This document shows, piece after piece, positions 51,358 to 60,425 of a stretch of 64,000 nt of DNA (positions within the stretch are counted from its first letter, which is position 1; every line of letters begins with the position of its first letter). This stretch comes from Alphaproteobacteria bacterium (GTDB lineage: Bacteria; Pseudomonadota; Alphaproteobacteria; UBA6615): assembly GCA_021774445.1 (NCBI GenBank), contig JAJFJA010000059.1, positions 91,830 to 155,829 of the forward strand, read 5' to 3'. The notes beneath the pieces were generated by a model. That model was not told where the DNA came from, did no database searches, and saw only the letters and a program-made list of their open reading frames with translations. The position numbers were made by a program, and so were the translations under genes.

Positions 51358-52829
51358 CGACGAACCCCAGGTCCGGCCGGCGCCATCGCCGAATCGCAAC
51401 ACCGTTGGCTGCCGTGTTCCTGGTCGCCGCGTGCTCCGTCAACCCGGCCACCGGCGAACGCAACTTTACCGGTTTGATGTCGCCCGAGCAGGAGTTACAG
51501 GTCGGGCAGGAACAGCATCCGCAAATCCTGGCGCAATTCGGCGGCGATTACGACGACGCCGCGATCGCTGCCTATGCCGACCAGATCGGCCAGCGCCTGG
51601 CCCGGGTCTCCGATCTCCCGGATCTCGCCTTCACCTTTACCGTGCTCGACAGCGACGTCGTCAACGCCTTCGCGCTACCCGGTGGTTACGTCTACATCTC
51701 CCGCGGCCTGCTTGCCCTGGCGACCAGCGAGGCCGAGCTTGCCGGTGTATTGGCCCATGAAATCGGCCATGTGACCGCGCGCCATTCCGCGCAGCGCTAT
51801 AGCCAAAGCGTCGTCGCCGGTCTCGGCACCGCATTGCTCGGCGTCGTGGTTGGCAGTGAGGTCGGCCAGCTCGCGCAATTCGGCGCCTCCGCCTATATCC
51901 AGTCCTATTCGCGCGGCCAGGAATTCCAGGCTGATCAACTCGGTGTCCGCTATCTCGCCCGTGCCGGCTACGACACCGCCGCGATGGCCAGCTTCCTGGC
52001 CAAGCTTCAGGCCCAATCCGAATTGGAGGCCCGCGCCACCGGCCAGCCGGACCCGGCCGCCCGGTACAACATCATGTCCACCCATCCCCGCACCGCGGAT
52101 CGCGTCAACGCCGCCACCGAGGCCGCCGACGTCACCCCGGTCCCGGACCCTCGCCACGGTGTCAGCGATTACCTGAACACCATCGACGGCCTCGCCTATC
52201 AAGGCTCGAGGGCACAGGGATTTGTCCGCGGCAACCGCTTTATCCATCCTGAGATCGGCTTCCAATTCGAGGTGCCCGACGGTTTCAAGCTGAGCAACGA
52301 TCCCAATCGGGTCATCGGCCGCGCCGAAGGCGGTGCCGCCATCATCTTCGATGCTGCTCCCAAGCCGTTTGACGGCGCCATGACGAGCTATGTTCGTGAC
52401 CAGTGGGCCACCGCACTCGACATCGCCGACCTTGAGACAATCGATCTCAACGGCTTCGAGGCAGCCACCGGTAGCGCCATTCTCACCAACCGGAACGGGT
52501 CGATCCAGGCACGACCGCTGGCCATTCGCTTCAGCGACAGTCAGATCTTCCGCTTTCTGTTCTTGACGCCGCCGGATCAGACCGAGCGCCTTTCCGAGCC
52601 CCTGCGGCGAACCACCTTCAGTTTCCGCCGCCTGAGTGCGGAGGAGCGACGGACGTTGCGCCCCTTGGCCATCCGCGTCACTTCGGTCGGCGCCGGCGAG
52701 ACCGCCGCGACATTCGCCGGGCGCATGGCCTTGCAGGACCTGCAGGAGGATTGGTTCCGCGTTATCAACGGCCTCGGGCCCAGCGCCCAACCGCAGGCCG
52801 GTGCCTTGGTGAAAGTGGTGTCTGAATAG
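51354..52829 (+). CDS. M48 family metalloprotease lipoprotein (BepA/LoiP-like)
   Basis: 491 residues. The signal sequence ends in a lipobox (FLVAACSVNPATG). The zinc-binding HEIGHVTARHSAQ is intact, with the third ligand Glu in GQEFQADQLGVRYLARAGYD. Residues about 290-400 form an unassigned domain, and the C-terminal 60 residues (about 430-490) resemble a TPR-free LysM-like tail (VTSVGAGETAATFAGRMALQ). Periplasmic quality-control protease, likely attached to the outer membrane. Co-translated with the SNase-fold protein. Confidence 0.9.
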   Translation: MTTNPRSGRRHRRIATPLAAVFLVAACSVNPATGERNFTGLMSPEQELQVGQEQHPQILAQFGGDYDDAAIAAYADQIGQRLARVSDLPDLAFTFTVLDSDVVNAFALPGGYVYISRGLLALATSEAELAGVLAHEIGHVTARHSAQRYSQSVVAGLGTALLGVVVGSEVGQLAQFGASAYIQSYSRGQEFQADQLGVRYLARAGYDTAAMASFLAKLQAQSELEARATGQPDPAARYNIMSTHPRTADRVNAATEAADVTPVPDPRHGVSDYLNTIDGLAYQGSRAQGFVRGNRFIHPEIGFQFEVPDGFKLSNDPNRVIGRAEGGAAIIFDAAPKPFDGAMTSYVRDQWATALDIADLETIDLNGFEAATGSAILTNRNGSIQARPLAIRFSDSQIFRFLFLTPPDQTERLSEPLRRTTFSFRRLSAEERRTLRPLAIRVTSVGAGETAATFAGRMALQDLQEDWFRVINGLGPSAQPQAGALVKVVSE

Positions 52830-52837
52830 GGGCTTGC

Positions 52838-53692
52838 TTAGGCCTCCAGCACCTCCAGGACCTCGCCGTCATCGGCAAGGCAAGCGCCCAGCAACGGCCC
52901 CCCGAAGCCGCAACCGCCGTCGAGGCTCATGCGGCAATGGCCGACGGCGAGGCCCGGCCGGTCCTGATCGTAGCCGCGCATGACTTTGGCGAAGTCGCCG
53001 AACCGTTCGTCTCGCTGCATGAAGTCCTCGGTCGGCCACCAGAAGCTATCATTCTGCGCCGTCAACGGCCGCGACGTGTCGAGACCCGCATGCACGAACA
53101 ATATCTTGGCGCCGCCCGAGGCCGGCTCGGTATAAGCCGCGCGCCGCAGCGAGGCCATGAACTCCACATGTCCCGGCACTTGCTGCATCGTCGCCCGCAG
53201 CGCGCCGGTCCAACGGGCAATCGCCGCCGCCCCGGTACGCGCCGCGCGCATGCCTTCCTGACCATCGCCGCCATAGGCTTCGAGGGTCGGGGCCACCCCT
53301 TGGTCCAACATCCAGCCCAGCACTTCCGCCGGGTTCAGCGCGAATTGCAGCTGCAGCAGCTTTTGCCACATCTCCTCTTGGGCGCCGCGCAGCACCGCGA
53401 CATCGGCGGCGAACATCCCCAATCCGGCGATCGCCGCCCGACGAAAGGCCAGCAAATTACTGACAGCCTTCCGCGATTCGGGTCCGTGGCCGACCACGTT
53501 ACCCAGATAGACGACCCGGTCGCCCAGTTTGAATTGATCGGCGATCAGACGGTGCAGCTTGCTAAGCCGTGCTGCATCGCCATGAACGGCAGCGATCGCC
53601 CACACTCTTCTCGGTCGCCACAGAACGGCAAATTTGTCCTTGTCCGAAACCGGCACGCCGCATTCCCCTCTGCCCCGCGGCCCCTTCGTCAA
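52838..53692 (-). CDS. Metallophosphoesterase-fold protein with degenerate metal motifs
   Basis: 284 residues with the overall plan of PPP/ApaH-type phosphatases. GDIHG reads AAVHG, GDYVDRG reads GNVVGHG, and GNHE reads RGAQE. The later His ligands survive in LFVHAGLD and VGHCRMS. Most metal-binding Asp/Asn residues are thus missing, so a non-catalytic or altered role is inferred. No signal peptide. A start at an internal GTG near residue 13 is possible. Confidence 0.72.
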   Translation of the reverse strand: MTKGPRGRGECGVPVSDKDKFAVLWRPRRVWAIAAVHGDAARLSKLHRLIADQFKLGDRVVYLGNVVGHGPESRKAVSNLLAFRRAAIAGLGMFAADVAVLRGAQEEMWQKLLQLQFALNPAEVLGWMLDQGVAPTLEAYGGDGQEGMRAARTGAAAIARWTGALRATMQQVPGHVEFMASLRRAAYTEPASGGAKILFVHAGLDTSRPLTAQNDSFWWPTEDFMQRDERFGDFAKVMRGYDQDRPGLAVGHCRMSLDGGCGFGGPLLGACLADDGEVLEVLEA

Positions 53693-53789
53693 TCAGCATG
53701 GGGCCATTTCGATTTTCAGGAAAGGCGTTCCAACAAACAAATCCAAGAATCGGCGGCCGGTCCGTCGCCGGTCGCCATGGAACGGCCGC

Positions 53790-54293
53790 TCACGCGGCCT
53801 GCAGCAGCATCTCCAACTTTTCTACCGCCGCATCGTGATCGATGCTATCGACGGCCGCCAGTTCCCGGGCGAGTCGATCCAGCGCCGCCTGGTACATCTG
53901 CCGTTCCGAGTAGGACTGATCCGGTTGATCCTCGCCGCGATGCAGATCGCGTACCACTTCGGCGATCAGCACCGGATCGCCGGAATTGATCTTGGCCTCG
54001 TATTCCTGGGCTCGCCGGCTCCACATCGTCCGCTTCACCCGGACCCGGCCCTTCAGGGTCTTCAACGCGCTATCGATCACCTTACGGTTGCTAAGTTTCC
54101 GCAGGCCCGAATCCTTGGCTTTCGAAATCGGCACGCGCAGGGTCATCCGTTCCTTTTCGAACTGGATCACGAACAGGGTCAATTCCTGCCCGGCGATTTC
54201 CTTCGTTTCTACCCCGGTAACCTTGCCGACGCCGTGCGTCGGATAAACCACATAGTCGCCTTCGGCGAAATCCAAGTCCTTCGCTTTTGTCAT
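53790..54293 (-). CDS. carD: CarD family transcription regulator
   Basis: 167-residue RNA-polymerase-binding regulator that stabilises the open complex at ribosomal and stress promoters. The RNAP-interacting Tudor-like domain is clear (LDFAEGDYVVYPTHGVGKVT). The DNA-binding helical domain (about 75-165) includes KRTMWSRRAQEYEAKINSGD and the conserved Trp. Adjacent to fdxA, as in many alphaproteobacteria. Confidence 0.95.
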   Translation of the reverse strand: MTKAKDLDFAEGDYVVYPTHGVGKVTGVETKEIAGQELTLFVIQFEKERMTLRVPISKAKDSGLRKLSNRKVIDSALKTLKGRVRVKRTMWSRRAQEYEAKINSGDPVLIAEVVRDLHRGEDQPDQSYSERQMYQAALDRLARELAAVDSIDHDAAVEKLEMLLQAA

Positions 54294-54426
54294 GCTACTC
54301 CAGCTTTCCGACGCGGGATCATGCCCGCGGAAGTATTGCGGCCACGGCTCTCGACAAGCCTGTCAGTCCGCTTCCAGCCGCAAATCGACCCGAATCAAGA
54401 TCAATGGGACCGCCGAGGCAGCCCCA

Positions 54427-54450
54427 TTGTGATTATTTCTTGTATCACAA
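54427..54450. promoter_or_regulatory. Inverted repeat upstream of carD
   Basis: Perfect TTGTGAT (54427-54433) / ATCACAA (54444-54450) with a 10-base AT-rich spacer, in the 208-bp gap before the carD start. Could be an operator or a hairpin at the end of fdxA. No matching regulator identified. Confidence 0.4.
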
Positions 54451-54501
54451 ATACTTAGAAAAAGACAGTATTTCCGGGTTATCGGCCCCCGGACGGCACC
54501 G

Positions 54502-54837
54502 TCAACCCCCGCCGGGATTGGTCGAGAAATACTTGTCGAACTTGCCTTCTTCTCCCTTGTGGGAATCGGCATCGGCCGGCGGCTCGAGTTTGGCGGCGAT
54601 ATTCGGCCACTGCTCACCATATTCCCGATTGAGCTCGAGCCAGCGCTCCACACCGGGCTCGGTATCCGGAACGATAGCCTCTGCCGGGCACTCCGGCTCG
54701 CACACACCGCAATCGATGCACTCGTCCGGGTTGATCACCAACATCGTTTCGCCCTCGTAGAAGCAATCCACCGGGCAAACTTCCACGCAATCAGTGTATT
54801 TGCACTTGATGCATTGCTCTGTGACGACGTACGTCAT
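54502..54837 (-). CDS. fdxA: Seven-iron ferredoxin FdxA
   Basis: 111-residue low-potential electron carrier with one [3Fe-4S] and one [4Fe-4S] cluster. MTYVVTEQCIKCKYTDCVEV and CIDCGVCEPECPAEAI give the seven-iron pattern, with Cys-X7-Cys-X3-Cys-Pro and Cys-X2-Cys-X2-Cys-X3-Cys-Pro spacings. The acidic C-terminal tail (EEGKFDKYF) is typical of alphaproteobacterial FdxA. Same strand as carD, HslR and the helicase. Confidence 0.95.
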   Translation of the reverse strand: MTYVVTEQCIKCKYTDCVEVCPVDCFYEGETMLVINPDECIDCGVCEPECPAEAIVPDTEPGVERWLELNREYGEQWPNIAAKLEPPADADSHKGEEGKFDKYFSTNPGGG

Positions 54838-54883
54838 GTGCTGTTCTCCTAAACCGGCCAGCCATTTTGTGATCGGCTGCGCC

Positions 54884-55354
54884 TTAGTCCTCGTTAAGTC
54901 CCAATCGTTTTAGCGCCCGTTTGCGGGCCGCGCCGCTCTCACGGTCGCTTACATAAACCAAGCCTGCGATACGCCTCAGCAAATTTGCCTCATAGTCATG
55001 CAGGCTGCCGTCGGCATAGACGACCTCCCAGAGCATGCCCACCAATTCGAGCCGTTCTTCATGGCTGAAGCGGTCCTTCACCTGGCGCGCAAAGCTATAG
55101 AGCTCCACGGCATTTTCGACTTCCTGATCCGCCGCCTCGATCAGGATCTCGACCTCGCTTTCGTCAAGGTTGAAGCGCCCACGCAACAGCGTACTGATGG
55201 TCTGCCGCTCCGCCGCATCGAACGACTGATCCATGCGCGCCGCTTCCACCAGCAGGGCCGCCGCCGCGAGCTGTAATTCGTCCGCCTGATGCTGCCGAAC
55301 TTTCTCAGCGCCGCCCGGCACCTCTGCGAATAGGGCTTTGAGCCTGCCAATCAT
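54884..55354 (-). CDS. TerB-family protein
   Basis: 156-residue helical TerB protein. LLVEAARMDQSFDAAERQTI and LWEVVYADGSLHDYEANLLR are the two acidic repeats. Similar proteins are frequent in alphaproteobacteria next to fdxA/S4 genes. It lies on the same strand with a 46-base gap before fdxA; function unknown. Confidence 0.87.
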   Translation of the reverse strand: MIGRLKALFAEVPGGAEKVRQHQADELQLAAAALLVEAARMDQSFDAAERQTISTLLRGRFNLDESEVEILIEAADQEVENAVELYSFARQVKDRFSHEERLELVGMLWEVVYADGSLHDYEANLLRRIAGLVYVSDRESGAARKRALKRLGLNED

Positions 55355-55415
55355 GCCGAAGGCCTAGCATGTGGCCTGGGAACCGAACAACCCTCAGCTT
55401 TCCGGGGTCTTTGCA

Positions 55416-55808
55416 TTACAATTCCTCCGTTCCGCGCAGCCTATCGAGTGCCCGGCGGTCCCGCTTCGTCGGTCGGCCGGCGCCAAGGGAGCGTGGCGCC
55501 ACCCGCGCCGCCGCGCCGTCGCCTGACCGCGTTTCTGGGCGGGTCGCCGGCGTCAAATCCTCATACAGGGTCTGGGCCTCTGGGGCGGGGCCGCGCCGGC
55601 TACCGAGCGCCACCACCCTAACCACCCGGATCTCCCGGCCCATCGGGAATGTCAGCACATCGCCTGGCCGCAATATCGTATGGGGCTTGCCGATAACCGT
55701 TCTGTTGACCCGTACCTTACTGGCCCGGCACAACGTCGTGGCCAAGGTCCGGGTCTTGAAAAAGCGCGCATACCACAACCATTTGTCGACCCGAACCCCC
55801 TCGGTCAT
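55416..55808 (-). CDS. hslR: S4-domain RNA-binding protein (HslR/Hsp15-like)
   Basis: 130 residues. The S4 domain (about 5-65) starts VRVDKWLWYARFFKTRTLAT and includes SKVRVNRTVIGKP; Hsp15 binds free 50S subunits with stalled nascent chains. The C-terminal 50 residues are Arg-rich and probably disordered. Its start overlaps the helicase gene end by 4 bases, so both are co-translated. Confidence 0.9.
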   Translation of the reverse strand: MTEGVRVDKWLWYARFFKTRTLATTLCRASKVRVNRTVIGKPHTILRPGDVLTFPMGREIRVVRVVALGSRRGPAPEAQTLYEDLTPATRPETRSGDGAAARVAPRSLGAGRPTKRDRRALDRLRGTEEL

Positions 55809-58303
55809 CGGGCGCCTTGCAACGCGCGCAGCTTCGCGAACGGCGAATCCGCCTCGCTTTTCGACTTGCCGTGCTTTTGCGCGGCCCGGCCGTTCCGGGG
55901 CCCGTGCCCACGCTTGCGCGCCGTTACGATCACCCCATCGTCGCCGGCTTCCGCGCGAAAGCCGCAGGCCCGCAGGACCTCGGCCAGAACCGCGACACTA
56001 GCACCGATGGCGGTCATCCTTCCGGTCGGCACCACATAGGGCCCTTGCTTGACACCGCGCCGAACCTCCGCCAACAGCCTTTCCAGCATGTCGACCCGCA
56101 CCGCGATAGGACCGGCCGGCCGATAGCCGGCACGTAAGTAGAATCCCTCCGGCCAACCGGCATCGACCGACAGCGACGTCCGTCCGCCGTCTATGGGATG
56201 TGGCGGCAGTCCGGCATGGACCGCGGCCAGCAGGGCCCGCAGGCCAACCGGGACTTGCTTGAGCAACTCCGGCAAATAGATCGCCTCGACGCCGAAGCGA
56301 ACACCCAAGCGCCCCAAATCCTGACGGTCTTGCCGCGCCAAAGCGGCCACCTGATCACGCGCCCCGCTCCGCGCCACGGTGCCCAGACCTTCAACGAGCT
56401 GATAGGCCAGCCCCCGAGCCGGACCGGCCAGCGCCGCCGCCTCCAGCGCCAACAACGGCGCCAGGATCGTCCCGACATACCCGTCCAACCAGCGCTGCAG
56501 GCGCCGGCGCACCACTTCCCGACCCTGCAGATCGAGCAGCTCACTGACCCGAACGTCGATGTCCGGTCGCACCGGCGTCGCCGCCGCCTCCAGCCGCGCC
56601 ACCGACTGCCCGCGCCATTGCAAATCGCCGCTGCCGGTCAGGGCAAATGCCGTGTCGCTATCGGCGGCAAAGCTGCGCAGCCGCGGACCGATAGCGTCCC
56701 GCAAGGCCCGGTTCGCCGCCGCGCGGATCGGCCCGGCCTGATCCAGCGCCACCTCGTCGGCAACGAAGTGGAAGCCGGCGAGTTCACCGACGGCCTCGCC
56801 CTCGACGATGACGCTGCCGGCCCGGGTGACCGCGCCCAGCAACGTTTCGCCGGCACTGATCCGGCTCACCAGGGCGGCCGCCCGACGGTCGACGAAACGT
56901 TGCGTCAACCGGTCATGTAAGGCGTCCGACAGTTTGTCCTCCAGCGCCCGCGCCCGCTCCTGCCAGTGGGTGCTGTCGTCCAGCCAATCCCCCCGATGGG
57001 CAACATAGGTCCAGGTCCGTATGTGCGCGATCCGCCCCACCAGCGTCTCGATGTCGCCATCGGTTCGATCCAGCCGATCAATCGCCTGCGCCACCCAATC
57101 CACCGGCAGCACGCCTTCGTCCGACATCAGGTGCTTGAAAATACGACCGACCAACCGCGCATGGCCGTCGCCAAGGTCCTTGCGGAAATCCGGCACTTGG
57201 CAGACATCCCACAACAACCGGATGCCCGCCTCGCCGCCCGCCAGTCGCCGCACCTCTGCATCGGCCTGCAATTTCGTCAGCGCCAGCAGATCGTCCGCCG
57301 GCCGCGCCCGGGTCAGCCCACGCACCGGCGGCGGCACCCGCAAACTGCGCTGCAAGCCCTCCAGCGAAGCGAAATCCAGCGCGCCACTGCGCCAGAACAG
57401 ATATTTCAGGCGATCGAACCGGTGCTCTTCCAGAGCCTCCACCAATTGCGGCTCCAGCCCGGCCAGCTCGTTGGTCGTGCCGAACGTCCCATCGGCCATG
57501 TGCCGCCCGGCCCGGCCGGCAATCTGGGCGACCTCCGCCGCCGCCAGATGCCGTGGATGACGCCCGTCGAATTTCGTCAATGCTGAAAACGCGACATGGT
57601 CGATGGCCATGTTCAAGCCCATGCCGATCGCGTCCGTCGCCACCAGATAGTCGACCTCGCCGGCTTCATACATCGCCACCTGCGCATTGCGGGTACGCGG
57701 GCTCAGCGCCCCCAGGACCACGGCCGTACCACCCCGCTGCCGCCGCAGCATTTCCGCCAGCGCATAGACGTTGTTGGCGGAGAAGCCGATCACCGCGGAC
57801 CGCCGCGGCAACCGCGTCAATTTCTTCGGCCCGGTATAGCTCAGCCGCGACATCCGGTTGCGGGTCACGAAACTGGTCTCCGGCAGCAGCCGGCCGATCA
57901 TCGGCGCGATTGTCGCCGCGCCCAGAAACATCGTCTCTTCCTCGCCACGCGCATGCAGCAATCGGCTGGTGAACACATGGCCCCGCTCCGGATCGGCGCA
58001 AAGCTGGATCTCGTCCACCGCCAGAAAGGCGACCCGGCGATCCAACGGCATCGCTTCGACGGTGCACAGGAAATACCGCGGGTTGGCCGGGATGATCCGC
58101 TCTTCGCCGGTGATCAGCGCCACCTGTCCGGCCCCCCGCGCCTTCCGCACCCGCTCGTAATTCTCCCGCGCCAACAACCGCAGCGGGAAGCCGATCATGC
58201 CGCTGCGGTGGCCCAGCATGCGTTCGATGGCGAGATAGGTCTTACCGGTGTTTGTCGGCCCCAGAACGGCGGTCACCTTGGGCCGGGCGGACGGATGATG
58301 CAT
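55805..58303 (-). CDS. Suv3-like DEAD/DEAH-type RNA helicase
   Basis: 832-residue superfamily 2 helicase of the Suv3 group. Walker A AVLGPTNTGKTYLAIERM, motif II FLAVDEIQLCADPERGHVFT (DEIQ), motif III FLGAATIA, motif VI QIAGRAGRHM. The C-terminal half (about 470-760) has the Suv3-C-like fold, and the tail is Lys/Arg-rich. The ATG at 58303 (MHHPSARPK) begins directly before the helicase core. Likely acts in RNA decay, perhaps with ribosome-bound HslR (inference from coupling). Confidence 0.88.
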   Translation of the reverse strand: MHHPSARPKVTAVLGPTNTGKTYLAIERMLGHRSGMIGFPLRLLARENYERVRKARGAGQVALITGEERIIPANPRYFLCTVEAMPLDRRVAFLAVDEIQLCADPERGHVFTSRLLHARGEEETMFLGAATIAPMIGRLLPETSFVTRNRMSRLSYTGPKKLTRLPRRSAVIGFSANNVYALAEMLRRQRGGTAVVLGALSPRTRNAQVAMYEAGEVDYLVATDAIGMGLNMAIDHVAFSALTKFDGRHPRHLAAAEVAQIAGRAGRHMADGTFGTTNELAGLEPQLVEALEEHRFDRLKYLFWRSGALDFASLEGLQRSLRVPPPVRGLTRARPADDLLALTKLQADAEVRRLAGGEAGIRLLWDVCQVPDFRKDLGDGHARLVGRIFKHLMSDEGVLPVDWVAQAIDRLDRTDGDIETLVGRIAHIRTWTYVAHRGDWLDDSTHWQERARALEDKLSDALHDRLTQRFVDRRAAALVSRISAGETLLGAVTRAGSVIVEGEAVGELAGFHFVADEVALDQAGPIRAAANRALRDAIGPRLRSFAADSDTAFALTGSGDLQWRGQSVARLEAAATPVRPDIDVRVSELLDLQGREVVRRRLQRWLDGYVGTILAPLLALEAAALAGPARGLAYQLVEGLGTVARSGARDQVAALARQDRQDLGRLGVRFGVEAIYLPELLKQVPVGLRALLAAVHAGLPPHPIDGGRTSLSVDAGWPEGFYLRAGYRPAGPIAVRVDMLERLLAEVRRGVKQGPYVVPTGRMTAIGASVAVLAEVLRACGFRAEAGDDGVIVTARKRGHGPRNGRAAQKHGKSKSEADSPFAKLRALQGAR

Positions 58304-58463
58304 GGCCCAAAGATCGGCCGTCCCAGTGGCCAATGCAAGTCACCAAACGGCCAGCTTCTTTCGCGATCAAGGGCCCCGGGGGTTGCGCTCGCCGCTCGCC
58401 CGTCACATATCTGCGCCGAGGTCGCTTATCGTCTCAACAACCGAAACAGGTCGAGGATTTTTC

Positions 58464-60425
58464 ATGAGTCAGGAGCAACATGCCTTCCAGGCCGAAGTCG
58501 TGCGCCTGTTGGATATTGTCGCCCATTCGCTGTACTCCAATAAGGAAGTATTCCTGCGCGAGCTGATCTCCAACGCCTCCGACGCCTGCGACAAACTCCG
58601 CTACGCCGCCATTACCCAGCCCGATCTGATCGACGGTGACGCTGACCTCGGCATCACTCTCAGCATCGACAAAGCCGCTCGCACGCTCACCGTCGCCGAC
58701 AACGGCATCGGCATGAACCACGACGAATTGGTCGAGAATCTCGGCACCATTGCCCATTCCGGCACCGCCGCCTTCCTCGGCCAACTTGGCGAGGAGTCCC
58801 GCGATCAGGCCAATCTCATCGGCCAATTCGGCGTCGGCTTCTACTCCGCCTTCATGGTCGCCAACCAGCTCACCGTCCTCAGTCGCAAGGCGGGCGAGAC
58901 CGAAGCCTGGCATTGGCAGAGCGACGGCAAGGGCAGTTTCACCGTCACCCGGATCGAGGACGCCGCCGATGTACCCGCCGGTGGGGCCCCCGAGCACGGC
59001 ACCAAGGTCGTCGTCACCCTGTCCAAGGACTATGACGAGTTTCTTGAGGAACTCCGCCTGCGCCAGATCGTCAAAACCTATTCCGACCATATCGCCGTAC
59101 CGATCCTGCTTCGCCGTGCCGGTGGCACGGGCGAGAGCCAGGAGACGGGCGACGAAGACAGCGCGGGCGAGGAAGACACGCGGCTCAATGAAGCGTCCGC
59201 CCTATGGTCCCGACCGAAAGGCGACATCACCGAAGACCAGTATCGCGAATTCTACCACCATGTCGGACATACCTTCGACGATCCCTGGCTGACCATCCAC
59301 AACCGCCAGGAAGGCGTTATCGAATATACCAATCTGCTCTTCATTCCCTCGACGCAGCCGCTCGACCTCTTCGATCCCTCCCGCCGTCACCGCGTCAAGC
59401 TGTATGTCCGCCGCGTCTTCGTCAGCGACGAGAACGAGGAACTGCTGCCGCCCTGGTTGCGCTTCCTGCGCGGCATCGTCGACTCTGAAGATCTGCCCCT
59501 CAACATCAGCCGGGAAATGCTCCAGCACAACCCGGTGCTCGGCAAGATCCGCAGCGGCCTCGTTAAGCGGGTCCTCGCGGAACTCAAGCAGCAGGCCGAC
59601 GCGGACGCCGCCAACTACGAAAAATTCTGGCAGACGTTCGGCGCCGTTTTGAAGGAAGGCCTTTACGAGGACGGCGCCTATCGCGATGACCTGCTATCCC
59701 TGGCCCGCTTCCGCGCCACCTCTGCCGAGGGGCTGGTCTCCCTGACCGATTATGTCGCCGCCATGCGCCCCGGTCAGAGCGATATCTACTATCTCACCGG
59801 CGACGACCCGCAGGCCATGGCCAAGTCGCCGCAACTCGAGGCCCTACGCAAACATGGCGTTTCCGTACTGCTGCTGTCCGACCCCATCGACGAATTCTGG
59901 ATCCCTGTTGTCGGCGAATTCGACGGCAAGACTCTACGCTCAGTCACCCGCGGCGATGTTGACCTCGACGCCATCACCCCCGCCGATGAAACGGACAACA
60001 ACGCAGACGAAGCCGACGCCCCGGATATCTCCAGCCTGACCGCCTTGTTCAAGCTCGCCCTCGAGGACGCGGTCAAGGACGTCCGGGCCAGCCGCCGTCT
60101 CACCGACAGCGCCGTTTGCCTCGTTGCCGATGAGGGCGATCTCGACATGCATATCGAGCGGCTGATGCGTCAACACCGGCCAGACGGCGAAGCGGCCGGC
60201 ACCGCCAAGCGCATTCTCGAACTCAACCCGCGCCATCCGCTGATCACCCAGCTTGCCGGCGCCATCGCTGAACAGGGCGGCCTCGGTCAAGACGCCGTCG
60301 CCGATATCGCTAATCTATTGCTTGATCAGGCCCGTATTCTCGAAGGCGAAGCGGTACCCGATCCCATCGCCTTCGCCCAGCGCCTCACCGGCGCCCTCGC
60401 CAAGGGACTGACGCAGGTCCCCTAG
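58464..60425 (+). CDS. htpG: Molecular chaperone HtpG (Hsp90)
   Basis: 653-residue ATP-dependent chaperone. The GHKL ATPase domain includes ELISNASDACDKLRYAAITQ, LTVADNGIGMNHDELVENLG and GQFGVGFYSAFMVANQL. The middle domain has LLPPWLRFLRGIVDSEDLPL and NISREMLQHN. ATG at 58464 chosen at the usual N terminus. The stop overlaps the convergent DUF1223 gene by 4 bases. Confidence 0.96.
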   Translation: MSQEQHAFQAEVVRLLDIVAHSLYSNKEVFLRELISNASDACDKLRYAAITQPDLIDGDADLGITLSIDKAARTLTVADNGIGMNHDELVENLGTIAHSGTAAFLGQLGEESRDQANLIGQFGVGFYSAFMVANQLTVLSRKAGETEAWHWQSDGKGSFTVTRIEDAADVPAGGAPEHGTKVVVTLSKDYDEFLEELRLRQIVKTYSDHIAVPILLRRAGGTGESQETGDEDSAGEEDTRLNEASALWSRPKGDITEDQYREFYHHVGHTFDDPWLTIHNRQEGVIEYTNLLFIPSTQPLDLFDPSRRHRVKLYVRRVFVSDENEELLPPWLRFLRGIVDSEDLPLNISREMLQHNPVLGKIRSGLVKRVLAELKQQADADAANYEKFWQTFGAVLKEGLYEDGAYRDDLLSLARFRATSAEGLVSLTDYVAAMRPGQSDIYYLTGDDPQAMAKSPQLEALRKHGVSVLLLSDPIDEFWIPVVGEFDGKTLRSVTRGDVDLDAITPADETDNNADEADAPDISSLTALFKLALEDAVKDVRASRRLTDSAVCLVADEGDLDMHIERLMRQHRPDGEAAGTAKRILELNPRHPLITQLAGAIAEQGGLGQDAVADIANLLLDQARILEGEAVPDPIAFAQRLTGALAKGLTQVP

